Shown piece by piece: positions 25,609 through 38,369 of a stretch of DNA of 64,000 bases. Below the pieces are notes generated by a model that was given only the letters and a program-made list of their open reading frames with translations, searched no databases and was not told the DNA's origin. Source of the stretch: Coturnix japonica. Its lineage: Eukaryota; Chordata; Aves; Galliformes; Phasianidae. Location: contig NC_029541.1 in the NCBI RefSeq assembly GCF_001577835.2, forward strand, positions 4,459,141-4,523,140, in the 5' to 3' direction. Position 1 is the first letter of the stretch. Each line of letters begins with the position of its first letter. The position numbers were made by a program, and so were the translations under genes.

Positions 25609-26823
25609 CTGAAACCATCCACCAGCAGCTGATTCACTCCAGCACTGGGCTCTTGCATCATGGCAGGAGCTCCCACTCACTCACAAGCAGCAGCAGCCTG
25701 TCAGGATGTGCAGCAGACCGCAGCCCGATGAACGCGTGTTGCATCCGTTATTTCAGAGTGGCAATGACTCTGGAATGCAAACACTGCCCCGGTAGCACCG
25801 TGTTGATTTATGGTGGCTGAAAATCCACCCCCCACCATGTCATTTTTGTGGGTTTTTGTTCCTTTCTCCTCCCTTCCCCCTTTGGAGCCCAATAGAAGAG
25901 CAGCTCTCAGTGGTTCTGTTACAGCAGCGATCCTGCCCCTGGCCATGGGATTCAGGTAATGACCCATAACTGAAGTAAATTAGTGTTTAATTCCCCATCC
26001 CTCGCAGACAGCTTACTAATGGAAATTGATTTCCAGCTTTCTTCTTTTCCACTCAACACGCTCATCTCACATCTTTATTTCAGATCCAAGTCCTTCCCGG
26101 TGACTTTCAGCCCGAGGGTGACCAGCGAGCTGTGCAGCAGCACCCAGCGATGGCAAAGGCAGAGGATCCCTGCAGACACAGCAGCTCCTCCTGCCCGAGC
26201 ACTGAGATCCCCTGTTGGAATACATCGGTGCAGCTCATATCCCTGCAACACCCCCCAAAACTTCCTGCTATTACAGCCCTGATCCTCACCCACACCCCTC
26301 AAGCAGCTCATTTGCACAACACACTTTATGCTTTGGTACAGGCACTCTGCTCTGCCCCACACACCACCCCGAGCATCACTGCAGTGCCAGCCCCGGGGCC
26401 AGGCCATGCATGCAGGGCCCCAGTGTGGGCTCTGTGTAATCGGACCCACCCAGCGATGCGCACACACCCCTTTTCTCAGCTATTTGGGCAAAACTCAGCA
26501 GCCGTTCCCCTCCTTGCACTGGAGCAGCAGCGCAGGCAGACGGTGCCCTCGGATGTCAGACCCTTCTTTGCACGGCGGAGACGGGCAGTGAGAGACGGTA
26601 AGGCTTTATGGCTCAAACCCTATGGAAGCTTCTAAAGAGGAAAGCTCTGTAGTGTAATGATGGCAGCAATAACCCTCAGCACGGGCAATAGCAAAGTGTT
26701 AATTGTGAGTCAGAATCCTGCACAGGCGAGATCAAAGCAAGAAGAACCGATGTCCAAACTGATGACCGATGTGTGTTTTTAAGCTGCTACAGGCAAAGCT
26801 CCACTTCACGGCACCAGGGGAGG

Positions 26824-28064
26824 ATGTGGGCTTACACCGTGGGTTTCACTGTCCTGCCTCACGTCGGGGGGTTCCTCGGCTGGTTCATCAACAGGAAGGA
26901 AACTCCAGTTTGGTACGAGAAGCTGAAGAAGCCGTCATGGTGCCCACCACGCAGGATGTTCCCTGTGGCTTGGACTGTCCTGTACACCGGCATGGGGTGA
27001 GTTCTGCACAGCACATCCACCCCATGGGCAGGGGCAGCTTCTGGCACTGTGATGGGACACTAATAACAACTGCTGCCATGGGGAAATGCTGTGAGCCACA
27101 GGGGTGGGAGATGAGAGCACTGATGAGGGGCACAGGAGCAGCAGCTGTGCACATACAGCAGCCATGCAAACCTCTGCTACAGGACAACCTTCCACTACAC
27201 TATGGATTTATGCACTGTGGGACAGCCCAGCACTAACGAGTTTCCCTCTCCACAGCTACGCCTCCTACCTGATATGGAATGACCTGGGTGGCTGCAGCAG
27301 CAAAGCCATCATCCCGCTTGGCCTCTATGGGGCTCAGCTGGCCTTGAACTGGGCTTGGCCTCCCTTCTTCTTCGGTGCACGTAACCTGAAGATGGTAATG
27401 CATCCTGGGGTCCCTGCTGTGTGTTTGGGGCTTGTTTGGAGTGTTTCTACCTAGCACAGTGCAACTGCAAAGGGAGCTTTTGCTCTGATATAATTAATGC
27501 TGCACCTGGCTCTAGGCAATGGTATCAGCCCCTTCCACTCCTCACCCTGCTCCTCTGATAGCCAGTCCCACCACAGCAGGGCGGGAGATTCAAAAGTCAA
27601 TAGCCCAGCTGGTGCATCTCCCCGTTAAGGACTCAGGGTGACAGATAAGCCCTTCTGAGAGTCACACCCTGCACAAGTAAGCAGCAAAGCAGCATCTCTG
27701 GGGTGGGTTGAGTAGCTGCTCTTATCAAGCAGTACAACACAACACAATGTGAGATCCGTGGTCCCTGAGGTCCCTTCCAACCCAAGCCATCCTATGATGA
27801 CTTTTAGCAGGAGGGTTTGGAGTCTTGCTGCACTTTCCCAAGAGGAAGAACAGAACTAACCTTCTTCTCTCTGCTCTGCAGGCGCTGATTGACATCCTGT
27901 GCTTAGACAGCCTGGCCATCGGCACCGTGTGCTCCTGGTACCGCATCAACAAGGTGGCAGCGCTGCTGATGGTGCCCTACCTGGGCTGGCTGGCCATGGC
28001 AACCTGCCTCACCATCCGCATCTGGAAGGACAACCCTGAGCAAAAGACAGGGAAGAGCGAATAA
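26824..28064 (+). CDS. TSPO2: TSPO2, translocator protein 2
   Basis: TSPO-family five-helix membrane protein. In mammals TSPO2 is expressed in erythroid cells and is linked to cholesterol handling. Coding exons are 26824-26996, 27256-27394 and 27882-28064, with GT/AG borders, phases 2 and 0, and 164 residues. Family landmarks are the N-terminal LPHVGGFLGWF, then WYEKLKKPSWCPP, the helix 2-3 segment GYASYLIWNDLGG, LNWAWPPFFFGARN and the C-terminal WYRINKVAALLMVPYLGWLA. Exon 1 carries PSWCPPRRMF where TSPO has PSWHPP. TSPO2 rather than TSPO is supported by the Cys in that motif and by the neighbouring APOBEC2, OARD1 and NFYA genes, which flank TSPO2 in mammals. The CRAC-type cholesterol motif near the C terminus lacks its central tyrosine (see findings). 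The start at 26824 gives the expected family length. Confidence 0.93.
27744..27800 (+). repeat. Short CR1 tail fragment in TSPO2 intron 2
   Basis: The segment GATCCGTGGTCCCTGAGGTC followed by CCTTCCAACCCAAGCCATCC and TATGAT matches the CR1 3' tail consensus as I remember it. Only about 55 bases remain. Confidence 0.65.
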
Positions 28065-28379
28065 GAGCAGGACCGAAATGAAGGGATTGTGTGAAACTAA
28101 ACTACACCAGGATCTAATAATTCGGGGGATTTACTTTCGGATAGGCAGAACACACCTCCTCCCACCTTCATCATGGTTGTATGAAGGAGAGGTTTCCACC
28201 AGACACCTGTGTGCTCCTGGAGAGCAATCCTGCATCTTCCGGAACTTTCTTTCCACCATTGCTGAGGTTTGGGGGCCTCAATTTAATTTATGGGGGGAAA
28301 AGTGGTTGGGAATCTTCTTTCTGTCAGCTGGCTGTAGATTAAGGTGTGTGGGTTTATTTGCAAAGGTCTGGGAATGTAA

Positions 28380-28417
28380 AATAAATTGTATTTGCTTGCA
28401 ATAAAATGGAGAATAAA
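28380..28417 (+). terminator. TSPO2 polyadenylation signals
   Basis: Three AATAAA hexamers (28380-28385, 28400-28405 and one from about 28412) are followed by a GT-rich stretch (GTTGTTCTTGTC, about 28427-28438). This gives TSPO2 a 3' UTR of roughly 370 bases. Confidence 0.75.
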
Positions 28418-28439
28418 TAAATGCAAGTTGTTCTTGTCA

Positions 28440-31400
28440 CACTGGTTTGGTATTAGGTTTGCAAAAGGGATCTGAGAAACTCAAAGGATCCCTTCTGGAG
28501 TCCATAGGCTGTGCATTAGAGCAGGCCATTGAGTAGATGTGATTGTAAGCAAAAGTAGGACTACAAAGCACTGAACACTGCAAGCAGCAGCAGAAAGATC
28601 ATAAGCCAATTAAAGAAAGAAAGAATCACAAAGCCAACTATGTATTTCAGGGTTTGATATAACTGTGTGTTACCACTCATCTCATTTACAGCACTGCATC
28701 CTCCAGAAAGCCACATGGCAAAGGACAGGAGGGCATAAATTATTTCTCTCCAGAAAGAAAGTAATATCTGGGCTGCAGATTCAATTCAGTGGAGTTAGGG
28801 ATGATTTAGGGCATCTGCACACCAGGATGCCTATCCTCTCCTTGTTAGCACAGCACAGCCACGAGGAGCAGAGCGGAGCAGAGCCATCTAGTGCAGCCAG
28901 GAGGAATAAGGCAAATCCTCCCGGCTCTGAGCTTCTAAAAGGGGAAGAATATGACTGAAATCACACCTAAGTTGGTAAATGACTCTTCATTTGGTACAGA
29001 ACTGCAGTGTTTAATAACATTTTAAATGGGATACCTGGACACCCACCTGAACATTCTTTACAATCACTCCTCTTTTCCCTTCTTCCTATTTATTTTTTGT
29101 CCTGTTAAGGAAAAGCAAAACCTTGAATTAAATATAGACTTTTCTGAACTTTTCATATTTGCCTTCCCCATTTGCACAGCTGTGTGACTTGCTGACTTCT
29201 TGTCTTTATTTCAGTTCTCCCTTCCAGTCCACCTACACACGCACCAGCAGCTCCTCTGATGCTTGCAGTCTCTTGCAAACCCAGCAAATGCTCCTAATGT
29301 GTAACACATTTAATTGCTAGAAATCAACTGGGACCTCTGGGTCTCAGTCAAATCAAAGGGAAGAGGAAAGAGAACGCAGAAAGAAATCCCAGCCGTGACT
29401 TGGAACCTGGATTAGCCAAAACTTGTGAAATTTGCCTCTAACTGGGGATTTCACGGGAGGTGGCACATGGGTTTGCTCAGGTCCCTCCTCCCTGCCAGAC
29501 ACTGAGGGGCTTTTTTTCCCCAGGCCATCTGCAAGGAGCATGGAGGAATTCCACTAGAGCCAAAACAAACAAAGGCAGCTGGCAGGCTGGATCCATATCA
29601 CCTTAGTGGGTATGGAAGGTGCTTGTCCAGCCCCCTTAAATTAGCCTATGGAATGGATACCATATCCCACCCCAGAGTCAAGGAATGTTCATAACACACA
29701 GCAGGACATGTCGTGGTATACGTGGCTCAAGCAGTGACTCAGACAAAGGCCATGCATTCATGACAGCTTTCACAGGGTCATGGCATTTAGAGGAGAGGCA
29801 CCTCTCAGATCTCCATGTCCAGGGATGATCCCTGTCTCCAGGCTTCGGCCAGTCTGTCCATAAAGACATATTCAATACGAAACTGACTGCACACTTGATC
29901 TTAGCCCGACATGCACATCCTCAGCCTGCTGGATACACAATATTTGTCCATAAATAACATCTTTCTGCACCTTTCCATCCAGCCCCTTTCCCAACCCTTG
30001 TCTCATTCCATAATTTACTGTCTGCTCCAGAAAACACTCTGCCTTCAGCAGTAAAGAACTCAAATAGACTCGCTGGTGTCTGGAGCTACGTTAAAATAGA
30101 GAGTGAAACACTAGAGAGAATTTGCTGCTGTGTGTAAACTTCATTGAGCTGATGACAGGCCAGCAGCCCCTCATTAGCACAGCCCCCTCGTTAGCGCTGG
30201 GTGGAGCAGAGCATCAGCTCCAGGGCTCTGAGCACCCACAGCTGGGGCTGCTCCCAGGGAAACCGCACCCAGCAGCACAACCTGGAGTCAGCATTAATGC
30301 CAGCTGGACTTTGGGTTAATTGGACGGCCAGCAGCACCTGCTGGCAGAGCAGTAATGGGGGTGTGTGTGCTGGGGATCGTGGGGCAGGGATGTCCAGGGT
30401 TCAGCTGTGAAGTAAAGGAAGGTAAGGAGGTGAGAGCATCTCTTTGCTTTCACTGTGGCTCATTGCAGCTGAGTTATTGCTCTTTTCGCAGCAAACTGAT
30501 GTCCTGCCCAGGGGGGATGTGGGCACTGCTCACATTGACCTGGTGGGATTCTGCAGCAGCTGAAGCCCGTGTTTTCCGACCCCTTCCCTTAAAACTTGGC
30601 AGTTGAGTCCTGCAGTGCAATGAAAGGGACAGGTGAGGGCCTCCAGGGGCTGCAGGATGGAAAGCTGCCTCTACACATCACTGTCAGTGAGTGTTTATTT
30701 ATTTATCACGTAACGGTAGTTACAGCCGGAAAAAGCAGGAGGGGGATGGCTGCCAGACAATGTATCTAGGGAGATGTTTTGTTACTGCCACCAGCTGTCC
30801 CTTCGGAATAGAGAGCACATCTCAGCCATGACTCACACTGCAAGGGTCTTATTTCACTCTTCCATCTACCCGAAAATGTTCCTCCAGCCCAGGAATGCAA
30901 TAAAAACCTCCTTTTCCTGGCAAGGACCTTCCACTGCCAGGTCTCTTCCACTGGCCCTTTTGTGATCAGCACAGAGCAGCCATTTTAACTGCAGTAAAGC
31001 AGCTCGGGCTGCAATTAGAGGACAAGCAGATAACCTGCCATGGAGCCAGGTCAAGGGATTACAACACTCTCTTTGTCAGATACTCATTCAAGATAAGAAA
31101 GGAAAAAAACAAAAAGCAAAACCCCATCAGATTGTCTCCAAAATCAGTGGGAAAAGTGCTGTGCATTGGGAGGGAGCCTCAATCAGATCTTAATAACTAA
31201 GACATGAGCAAAGCCTGCGGTGCAGGGCTGAGTCCTTCCATGGGAGGTTTCCCCATAGCTGTATTATCTAGTGGGGAAAGAACTCCATCACTGGCTCCAG
31301 CCATCAGCCCCACGCACGGATGCTCCTGTCCACACACTACAGGGGAATCAGGGTCATATCAAAACAACTGAACACAGCCGATCAAAGCTTTCATTCCTAA

Positions 31401-33250
31401 GGCTCTAATGCAAAATGTCAGCTCCACAGCAACTCGGTGGTGTCCCTTTATATTTTTGGCACAGGCGGGCACTGCAGGGGGGTGGATCGTGACTATTTAG
31501 TGCACTGCCCTAGATGGAGCTGTGAAGCAGCTGGGGAAGGGCTGCACAGAAGTAGAGTCTCGGTGCTACATTCCAGAGATTAGATAGGAGATCAGCCCTG
31601 AACTCTGCAGAGGGGCCAGTGAAAGCTAAGGCTGCAGGAAAGATGGGACCTTAACAGTCAAGAGCTTCCAAAAATAAAAGGAAAGCGGGTCAGAGTGAAG
31701 AAGGGTGAGTTTAACATACAGGGGGAAGACAGAGACGAGCTGTCACTCATTAAGAGAGGATCCCCATCCCCAAAAACACTCCCAAAATGTCAGAGGTGAG
31801 AGTAACTGGACAGGGGAGCTGGAATCTGAGCGCAGTTACAGGCGGGAGGAAAAACCCCACACCTGCCCCAAAGGAAAGTATTTTCAGCTTAAAAATAAAT
31901 AGTTTTGCAGCAGGAAAATGGATGTTCCACGGATAGGATGTCTTGGAAGGTCTCAAACCCTTCGCTGTGCTGTTGTCACAATACTCTCCATGCCAGCTAT
32001 GCCAGCCGTCACATAAACAACCTTCTCATCACTAGCAAACAGAGTGAAGGGGTGGGCAGTGTGTCCTGTCCCCAGAGCACATTTCAGTGATGCTATTAAT
32101 GAAGAACTACAAAAGGTGTGATTCTCACAGAGCAGACAGCCAAGCTAGCAGGGGGCTGCAAATATCAGCCAGAAGAGAAAGGCATGCTTGGGATTTCATC
32201 AGGTTTGGCTCACGTGGGACTGATACAAACTTGAAGTGCTTAAACTGTGAGAAAATTTCCACATTGTCCTGCATTTTTTGAAGAGAAAATGCCCCAAACC
32301 GAACATACAAACTCCTTCTTAGGGTTCATGTGAAGCCCAGGTGAACCCTGAGTATCCTTCCAAGGCACCGCAGCCTCTTTGAGATCTGCCTGATGTACTG
32401 CTGAGCAAAGCAAACACCCTGAGCTTGTGTCAATAAAATCTTTATAGTCCGTCTCCTTCCTTCTATGAAGGACAGATTCCACACCCACAGCAGTTCAGTG
32501 CAATCACAATAAGCACTTTACCTGAATGCTCCAAGCACTCTGCCCTTGGCACGCAGCTCACAGCGGTCCCACTAAGTGCTGCCTCACCTCCAGGCCTGCA
32601 CACACCGTCTGTCATCACATCTCGTCTGCCTGACTGCTCCTGAGCAGCCACCCAACATCTGCATCCCCTGCAGAAGCAAAAGGGAAAGAAACAAAAGAAG
32701 GATCTCTTTCAAAGCCTGCACTCTTATCCAGCAATGTTGGCACTGCTGGTGGGAGAAGTATTTTTTAAGTATTCAGTCAAAGAATAGAAAAAATAGAGAA
32801 TGATGTGCTCAGTGCATGTGGATGGAATCGTCCTGCACCTGAAATACCCGCTGTGAGTTATCAGCCTGACTTCAGAACATCGGGGATAAAGTTCTGGCAA
32901 GGCCGAACCCACCACAGTGGGGATTCTCCAGCAAACCAAATGGGGCTGTTCCTCTCCCCTCCGAGCCAAAGCGGTGGTCCTTCAAGGTCAGCAAAATAAT
33001 AAACTGGCAAATGGAAGGTAAATGGAGAACCTGCCAGCATTGCACCTTGCCAGCGACCTGTCATAGACATGGATAAATAGACACTTAGGCTTCCAGGATT
33101 TTCCACCCCTTGCTTAACCCGCCCACCACGAACCCGTCACTTCATTTTCAATTAAAAAAGGAGCGCGGGGGATCGTTAAAAAGACGTAGCAAGAGCTGGG
33201 GAAGGAAAGCTGAGAGGCCGGGACACCCAACCCCATCCAGCCTCTATCAC
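28440..33250. other. Intergenic interval between TSPO2 and APOBEC2
   Basis: No exon is supported on either strand. In mammals UNC5CL lies between TSPO2 and APOBEC2. I looked for its ZU5 and death-domain blocks and saw none, although an exon could be missed by eye. No strong repeat is recognisable. Confidence 0.5.
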
Positions 33251-33254
33251 CGCT

Positions 33255-33394
33255 TTGTTCCATATTTAGCCCCCGACAACTGCCCGTAGCTCAGGAACTC
33301 CCAGCTCTGTTTTTTCCCTCCCCCTGCTCTCCCCGAGCTTTCTGAAATCGCTTTTTCCCAGTGGCTGTAACCGACTGTCCTTATAGCAGAGAAG
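33255..33394 (+). promoter_or_regulatory. APOBEC2 proximal promoter and leader
   Basis: The sequence upstream of the APOBEC2 ATG includes CCATATTTAG (33261-33270), one mismatch from a MEF2 site and close to a CArG box. APOBEC2 is a muscle-enriched gene in other vertebrates, so a muscle-factor site here is plausible. The TSS is not visible. Confidence 0.35.
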
Positions 33395-36300
33395 ATGGCA
33401 GAAAAGCAGGAGGAGCCCAGCAACACCCAGAATGGAGAACCTGACAACGCGGAGGAGGGCGAGGGGAAAAAGAAGAAGAAGGTGAAAAGGGAAGATCTGC
33501 CGCCGTTTGAAATCGTGACAGGGTAAGGGGGTTCAATGTACAGCAGGTGCAGGAGGCTGACATGGGCATCTCCAGCTCTGATGGTGGGGAATTAAAGGCA
33601 GTATCTTAAGTCAGTGCAATTCTTGGTGTTCTTAAAGGGTTTAAGCATGGCTTTTGTGACCACGGGCCTTTGTTAAGTTTCAGCGTGTTTTGGAGCAGAC
33701 AGATTCACCCCGGGCAGGCAGGCAGCCAAATCCAGCTGTTTTTATGCAAGCAGGGCTGTTTCTGTAGAATTCAGCAGTTCTTTTGCACTGCATGGAGCCC
33801 TGCTGAGTGCACTGGGATCGCTGCCCAATGCAAGGCACGGGCCCTTGATGAACACTGAGTATGGATTTCTTGGTGTAATCAATGGCTCGTCTGAACGTTT
33901 CTCTGCCCGTGTATCAGGAAGAATAGCCCTGCTATGGCTGATTTGCTTTACATACCTAAGGGACAGAGCTCCCAAGGGCTCCACGCTCACATCTGGAATC
34001 GGGCACTCAGAGAAGCCCTTCATGGATGGGCACCAAAACAAGAGGTGGTTTTCATGCCAGCACACAGCTCCTTCTGTTGTAGGGAATCTGGCCCTCGAAA
34101 GAGGAGATAGAACAGATCTGCTAGGAAGCTGAACTCATCAGACATCACTGACAGCAGCTACACAAAGTGTAACCTGCTCTCTCTAAGCACTTCAAAACTC
34201 TCGTTGCTCTAGCATAAGGATGCCCTACGTAGTTCTTCCCTCTGAAGTCACCAAGGCAGTGTCCCCAGTGCACAAACCAGACCCGTGATTTGTTCCAGCT
34301 GCTGCAATGCAAACCTCAGAGCAGACTGCAGAACCCCAGCAGGAAGGCTGCTCCCTGAGACGTGGCCACCAGTAAGGGAGATGCTGCAAAGTGTATTTGG
34401 GTGGCACTTCTGAAAGCCAAGCATGAGGCTTCATCTCACACATGGGTTACACCCCTGCACAGAGATGACAAAAAAACTATTTTCTTCTTAAAATGCACAT
34501 GCCCTTAAAATCACTGAGTGGATTCACCTTGGGCAAAGCTTTTGTAGGAGCGAGTTGAACTCCGTGCTCTGCTGTCTGTGTATGTGAAGCTGGTAGCAGC
34601 CTGTTTTCTTTCCCTATGCTGATACCAAGCAAGACAAGAGTTGCAATCCCTGAAGTGAAAGTCCTCAGCTATTTGGTGAGGAACATGGAGCTGTCAGTGT
34701 GGGTGTTTATACTGTGCTCATTACGACACTGCTTGAAAACTGGTTATTGCTATCTGGAGAATTCCCACATAGCTCATGACCTGGCATCCCCTGATTATTA
34801 GTTTAGGACAGATATACTGGGTATTAAAGGCGAGAATGGGGAAGCGAAGCAGAAATCCCAGAGGACCCTTAAAGATGTACAGAAAAACCCAGCAATCTTG
34901 ACTCTCATTTTGTTAAGGACCCCATCACTGTGGGCTGTGCCTCAACCTGCTCTCATCACTGCTCTCAACTCCTAATTACTTACAATTTTTCAGCCAATAA
35001 AGCCAGATATGCGAGTTATGAGAAAACAACCGCCACTGTGCAAGCACTTAAATTCAATTACATTGCCTACTATTCAAGGATTCCAGTTTTAGCCCTTGGA
35101 TTAGGGGCATCTTATGACACGCAGCCAAGTGTTCAAGCTGAGGCTTATAGCAGAGCCTGGCAGACCCAAAACACGTTGGGAAACTGGTCACTGTTTAAGA
35201 ACATGAACTTCCCCTCACCTTGTTTTGTGTCAATATTTGGCTCAGTGCAGCCCTGGGAGCTCCTGCTGTGTGTTTTTCATGACATTTAAGTGGATGTATT
35301 TATTTAGACATTACCTAGAGTGTAAATGAGGCTCCTTCCAGCAGGAGGTGATAAACCCTTGGTTTCTGTTACTGCTGATCATTACAGGACCAGCGTTTAT
35401 TTGTGAACAGTGGGCAAAAAGTAGCAAAAACTTCAGACCTCAAAGGCCCCCCAGCCCCAACCCTCCATATACACAGCTCACATACAGGTCCTCAAAGTTA
35501 TGCCAGTATTAGAGAGGGAAACGGTGAGAAAACGGCTTCTCTATTTGCAAAAGAAAAGCAAGCAGAAAAGCTATCAGCCTAGTGATCAGAATAGCTGGTA
35601 TTTGTGTATTTTAACAGATTTACAGTTATATGCAAGACAACACAAGACTTTATTTAGCACCTACAGCAAGACAGGGTCTGGTATAAGAAATACAGGAATG
35701 GAACTTAACTCCTTGGTGCATTTTGTTGGCATTCTGCTTTTCTAAGTGTGCTGTAACTCAAAGGGGACAGAAAGCAGCAGACAGCATCAAAGCACGCAAG
35801 CAATCCTATGGCACACGTGGGTGCTCTCCCTTGCTGTGGGACTTCCCAGTCACTCAGGGGACCAGAAACACCTTGCCCAAGTCCCAGCAGCTGGGAAGTC
35901 ACAGCAAGGACACAACTGAGCCTCCTCAGGACTGTTTACAATTCACACTTGTGCTGAAGTGCCCTCCCTTCCCTGATTTACATGGGATTAAGGAGATTCT
36001 TGCTAACCAGCAAACACAGTTTACTGCTTGCCTCCGTATCCACCATCAGCAAGTTTTCCAAGCTCTCAGCCAATTACTTAGACGCGGAAAAAGCCCTTAG
36101 CTTTGTTTACATTCTTTATTGGAAACCTATTCATTAAGCCAATGCACATTCCATGCTGCTAGAAGGACAGATTGAGGTGAACATCCCAGATAATCTCAGA
36201 TGGATGCCAGTATGATGAGCACAGGGATCTGTGTAGAAGGTCTGATTAAACAGTGAGTCAATGCACCCTGGAACAGATCGCTGCTGTTTAAACTGCTCAC

Positions 36301-37661
36301 CAACACATACGTGCTTAATTTCATTCCTGATGTCACAACCTTGCAGGCATGAGAGTTGAATCAGGAATTGACTAATACCTGCGACTGATGTGACACATTT
36401 AAACACATGACATTACTTTAAAACAACTTGTGCCCACACAAACTTGACTTTGACACAAGGCAACACGTGGCTCATTGCACTGAACATAGCTGGACTTTCA
36501 AAGAGATCCTGAATTAAAGCATCATTAAAACATTATCTGAAGAGTCATTTGTAGCTTTTCTGGGTAGTTTAGAACTTGTGCACATCAGTGCAAGCTCTCA
36601 GTGCAACCCAGAGCAGCATAAACCAAACCGTACCAAGCCAGCATGATTTGTTTGCTCAGTAACCAAAACAAAAGCCTGTATCCACACTCCTGCTGACCAT
36701 CCCTCATGAACACAACTCCAGCTAAGACAACTCTAGCACAGAAAGCCCCAGACAGGCTTTGCTATTCAATCCCAGCTTGGGTAGACCTTGTCTAAACAGG
36801 ACTGAATAACGTGTTTAATAATATAGCTTAGAAAGCAGTAGAAAATCTACTTCTAGTAAAACTTCTGGAGCCAGGCTGGCACTCCAAACATGCGTTGTTA
36901 TAAATCGATGACATGCAGAAAGAATTAGGGTACTCTGTGACTGACAGCACCAACAGACGTTCCCCATGTAGCTGCTGTTCTATGCATGATGCTGCTTCGA
37001 CTCATCCATCTCAGTGCATTTTGAAGAATAACCATCTCTTCCTCGTAGCCAATTAAGCCAATGCCAATAACTTTTATTATCTGCTTTCTGAGCCGTTTCT
37101 CCCCTCTCTGCTTTCCACAGGGAACGCCTCCCAGCCATATTTTTCAAGTTCCAGTTCAGGAACGTGGAATACAGCTCAGGCAGGAACAAAACCTTCCTGT
37201 GCTACGTCCTAGAGACCCAAGGCAAAGAGTCAACGACTTCGCGGGGTTACCTGGAAGATGAACACGCAGCCTCCCATGCAGAAATCGCTTTCTTTAACAC
37301 CATTTTGCCCAAGTGTGAATCAAGCGTCCGCTACAACATCACCTGGTACGTCTCCTCCAGCCCCTGCGTGGCCTGCGCTGATCGGATAAGTGAGACCCTA
37401 AGGAAGAACAAGAACCTGCGCCTGACCATCATGGTAGGACGCCTCTTCATGTGGGAAGAGGCAGAAATGCAGGCTGCCCTGAAAAAGATGAAGTCTGCTG
37501 GCTGCAAGCTGAGGATTATGAAGCCTCAAGACTTTGAGTACGTCTGGCAGAACTTTGTGGAACAGGAAGAAGGAGAGGAAGCAAAAGCTTTCGTGCCATG
37601 GGAGGACATTCAAGAGAACTTCCAGTACTACGAGGAGAAGTTGGCTGAGATTCTGCAGTGA
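33395..37661 (+). CDS. APOBEC2: APOBEC2, cytidine-deaminase-fold protein
   Basis: APOBEC2 belongs to the AID/APOBEC zinc-deaminase family and is best known from skeletal and cardiac muscle. Its catalytic activity is disputed. Two coding exons are present: 33395-33522 and 37121-37661, separated by a 3.6 kb intron, phase 2, 222 residues against 224 in human. The N-terminal region is acidic and then lysine-rich (EEGEGKKKKKVKRED), as in mammals. The zinc site is complete: His95-Ala-Glu97 in SHAEIAFFN and the PCVAC cysteines Cys125 and Cys128. The segment WYVSSSPCVACADRI and the C-terminal half align well with human from memory. The ATG is the first in its exon. A donor-like GTGAGT lies ten bases after the stop and an acceptor-like CCTCCAG at 37798, so the 3' UTR may be spliced. 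Confidence 0.96.
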
Positions 37662-38195
37662 AGCTCACGTGAGTGATGGCTTCTATTTGCTCACCTGGCT
37701 CCCTGTATTAGTATCAAGCTTCTTTTCTTAGCCTATTTATGCAGTAAAACATAAAAGCATTTGAAGCTTCTAACACGTTCCTCTCCCCTCCCTCCAGGCC
37801 CATCTCAGGAAAGATCTGCACAGAGACACAACAGACTCAGACATCTGGGACATGCCTGCTTCCCACAGCTTTGAATCCAGCAGATGCAGCACCAGCTTCT
37901 GGAATGTTAGGCCCCAATGGACTACAAATACATGTACAACAGCTCTTCAGTGTTTGGAATCTTTGGTTGTTCCTCTCCACTTCCCTCCCCCCCAAAACAA
38001 ACCTATGTTGCCACTGCTGACAGGAAAAGTGCTGTGGTTAAAGCCTTGAATGAGATGCATTGCAGTGGAGCCACAGGAAAGAGCTTAGACCTCACATACC
38101 AGGATTACTCTGAGATAAAAGACTGTAGAACAAAGCTTCTGATTTGATAAACTCATTTACAAAACACATGCTTCATCAGTATTAAAAAGAAGATA

Positions 38196-38368
38196 AATAA
38201 AGTTCTATTCCTCTGTCCTCCTCAATAACCGCAATTTAAATTACAGTTGATTTCTTAATTCTACAATTATGATGGAGCCCCAAATACTTGATTTCAAATG
38301 CATCAGATACAGTTTTCCCCTTGTTCAGTATGTCTGTGATATAAACCTGGGCTAAAAAATGAAATAAA
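38196..38368 (+). terminator. APOBEC2 polyadenylation signals
   Basis: AATAAA occurs at 38196-38201, followed by a TC-rich stretch, and again at 38363-38368. Either would give a 3' UTR of about 550-700 bases. Confidence 0.6.
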
Positions 38369-38369
38369 A

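Larger units (their letters stand above)
23591..26760. other. Intergenic interval between BAK1 and TSPO2
   Basis: No coding exon is supported here. The interval holds two CR1 fragments (listed) and AT-rich islets around 24380-24440 and 24960-25300. The first has repeated TTAATT/TAATTG homeodomain-like cores and may be regulatory. Human BAK1 and TSPO2 are megabases apart on chromosome 6, so the interval spans an evolutionary junction. Confidence 0.5.

Noticed and set aside
31705-31902. A short frame containing EEKPHTCPKGKYF, reminiscent of a C2H2 zinc-finger linker
   Set aside because: Only one partial match, lacking the second cysteine and both histidines, with no splice context. Best taken as chance.
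34930-35289. A 119-codon frame in the APOBEC2 intron
   Set aside because: It shows no conserved family pattern and no splice sites in phase with APOBEC2. It sits in AT-richer intronic DNA where frames of this size can occur by chance.
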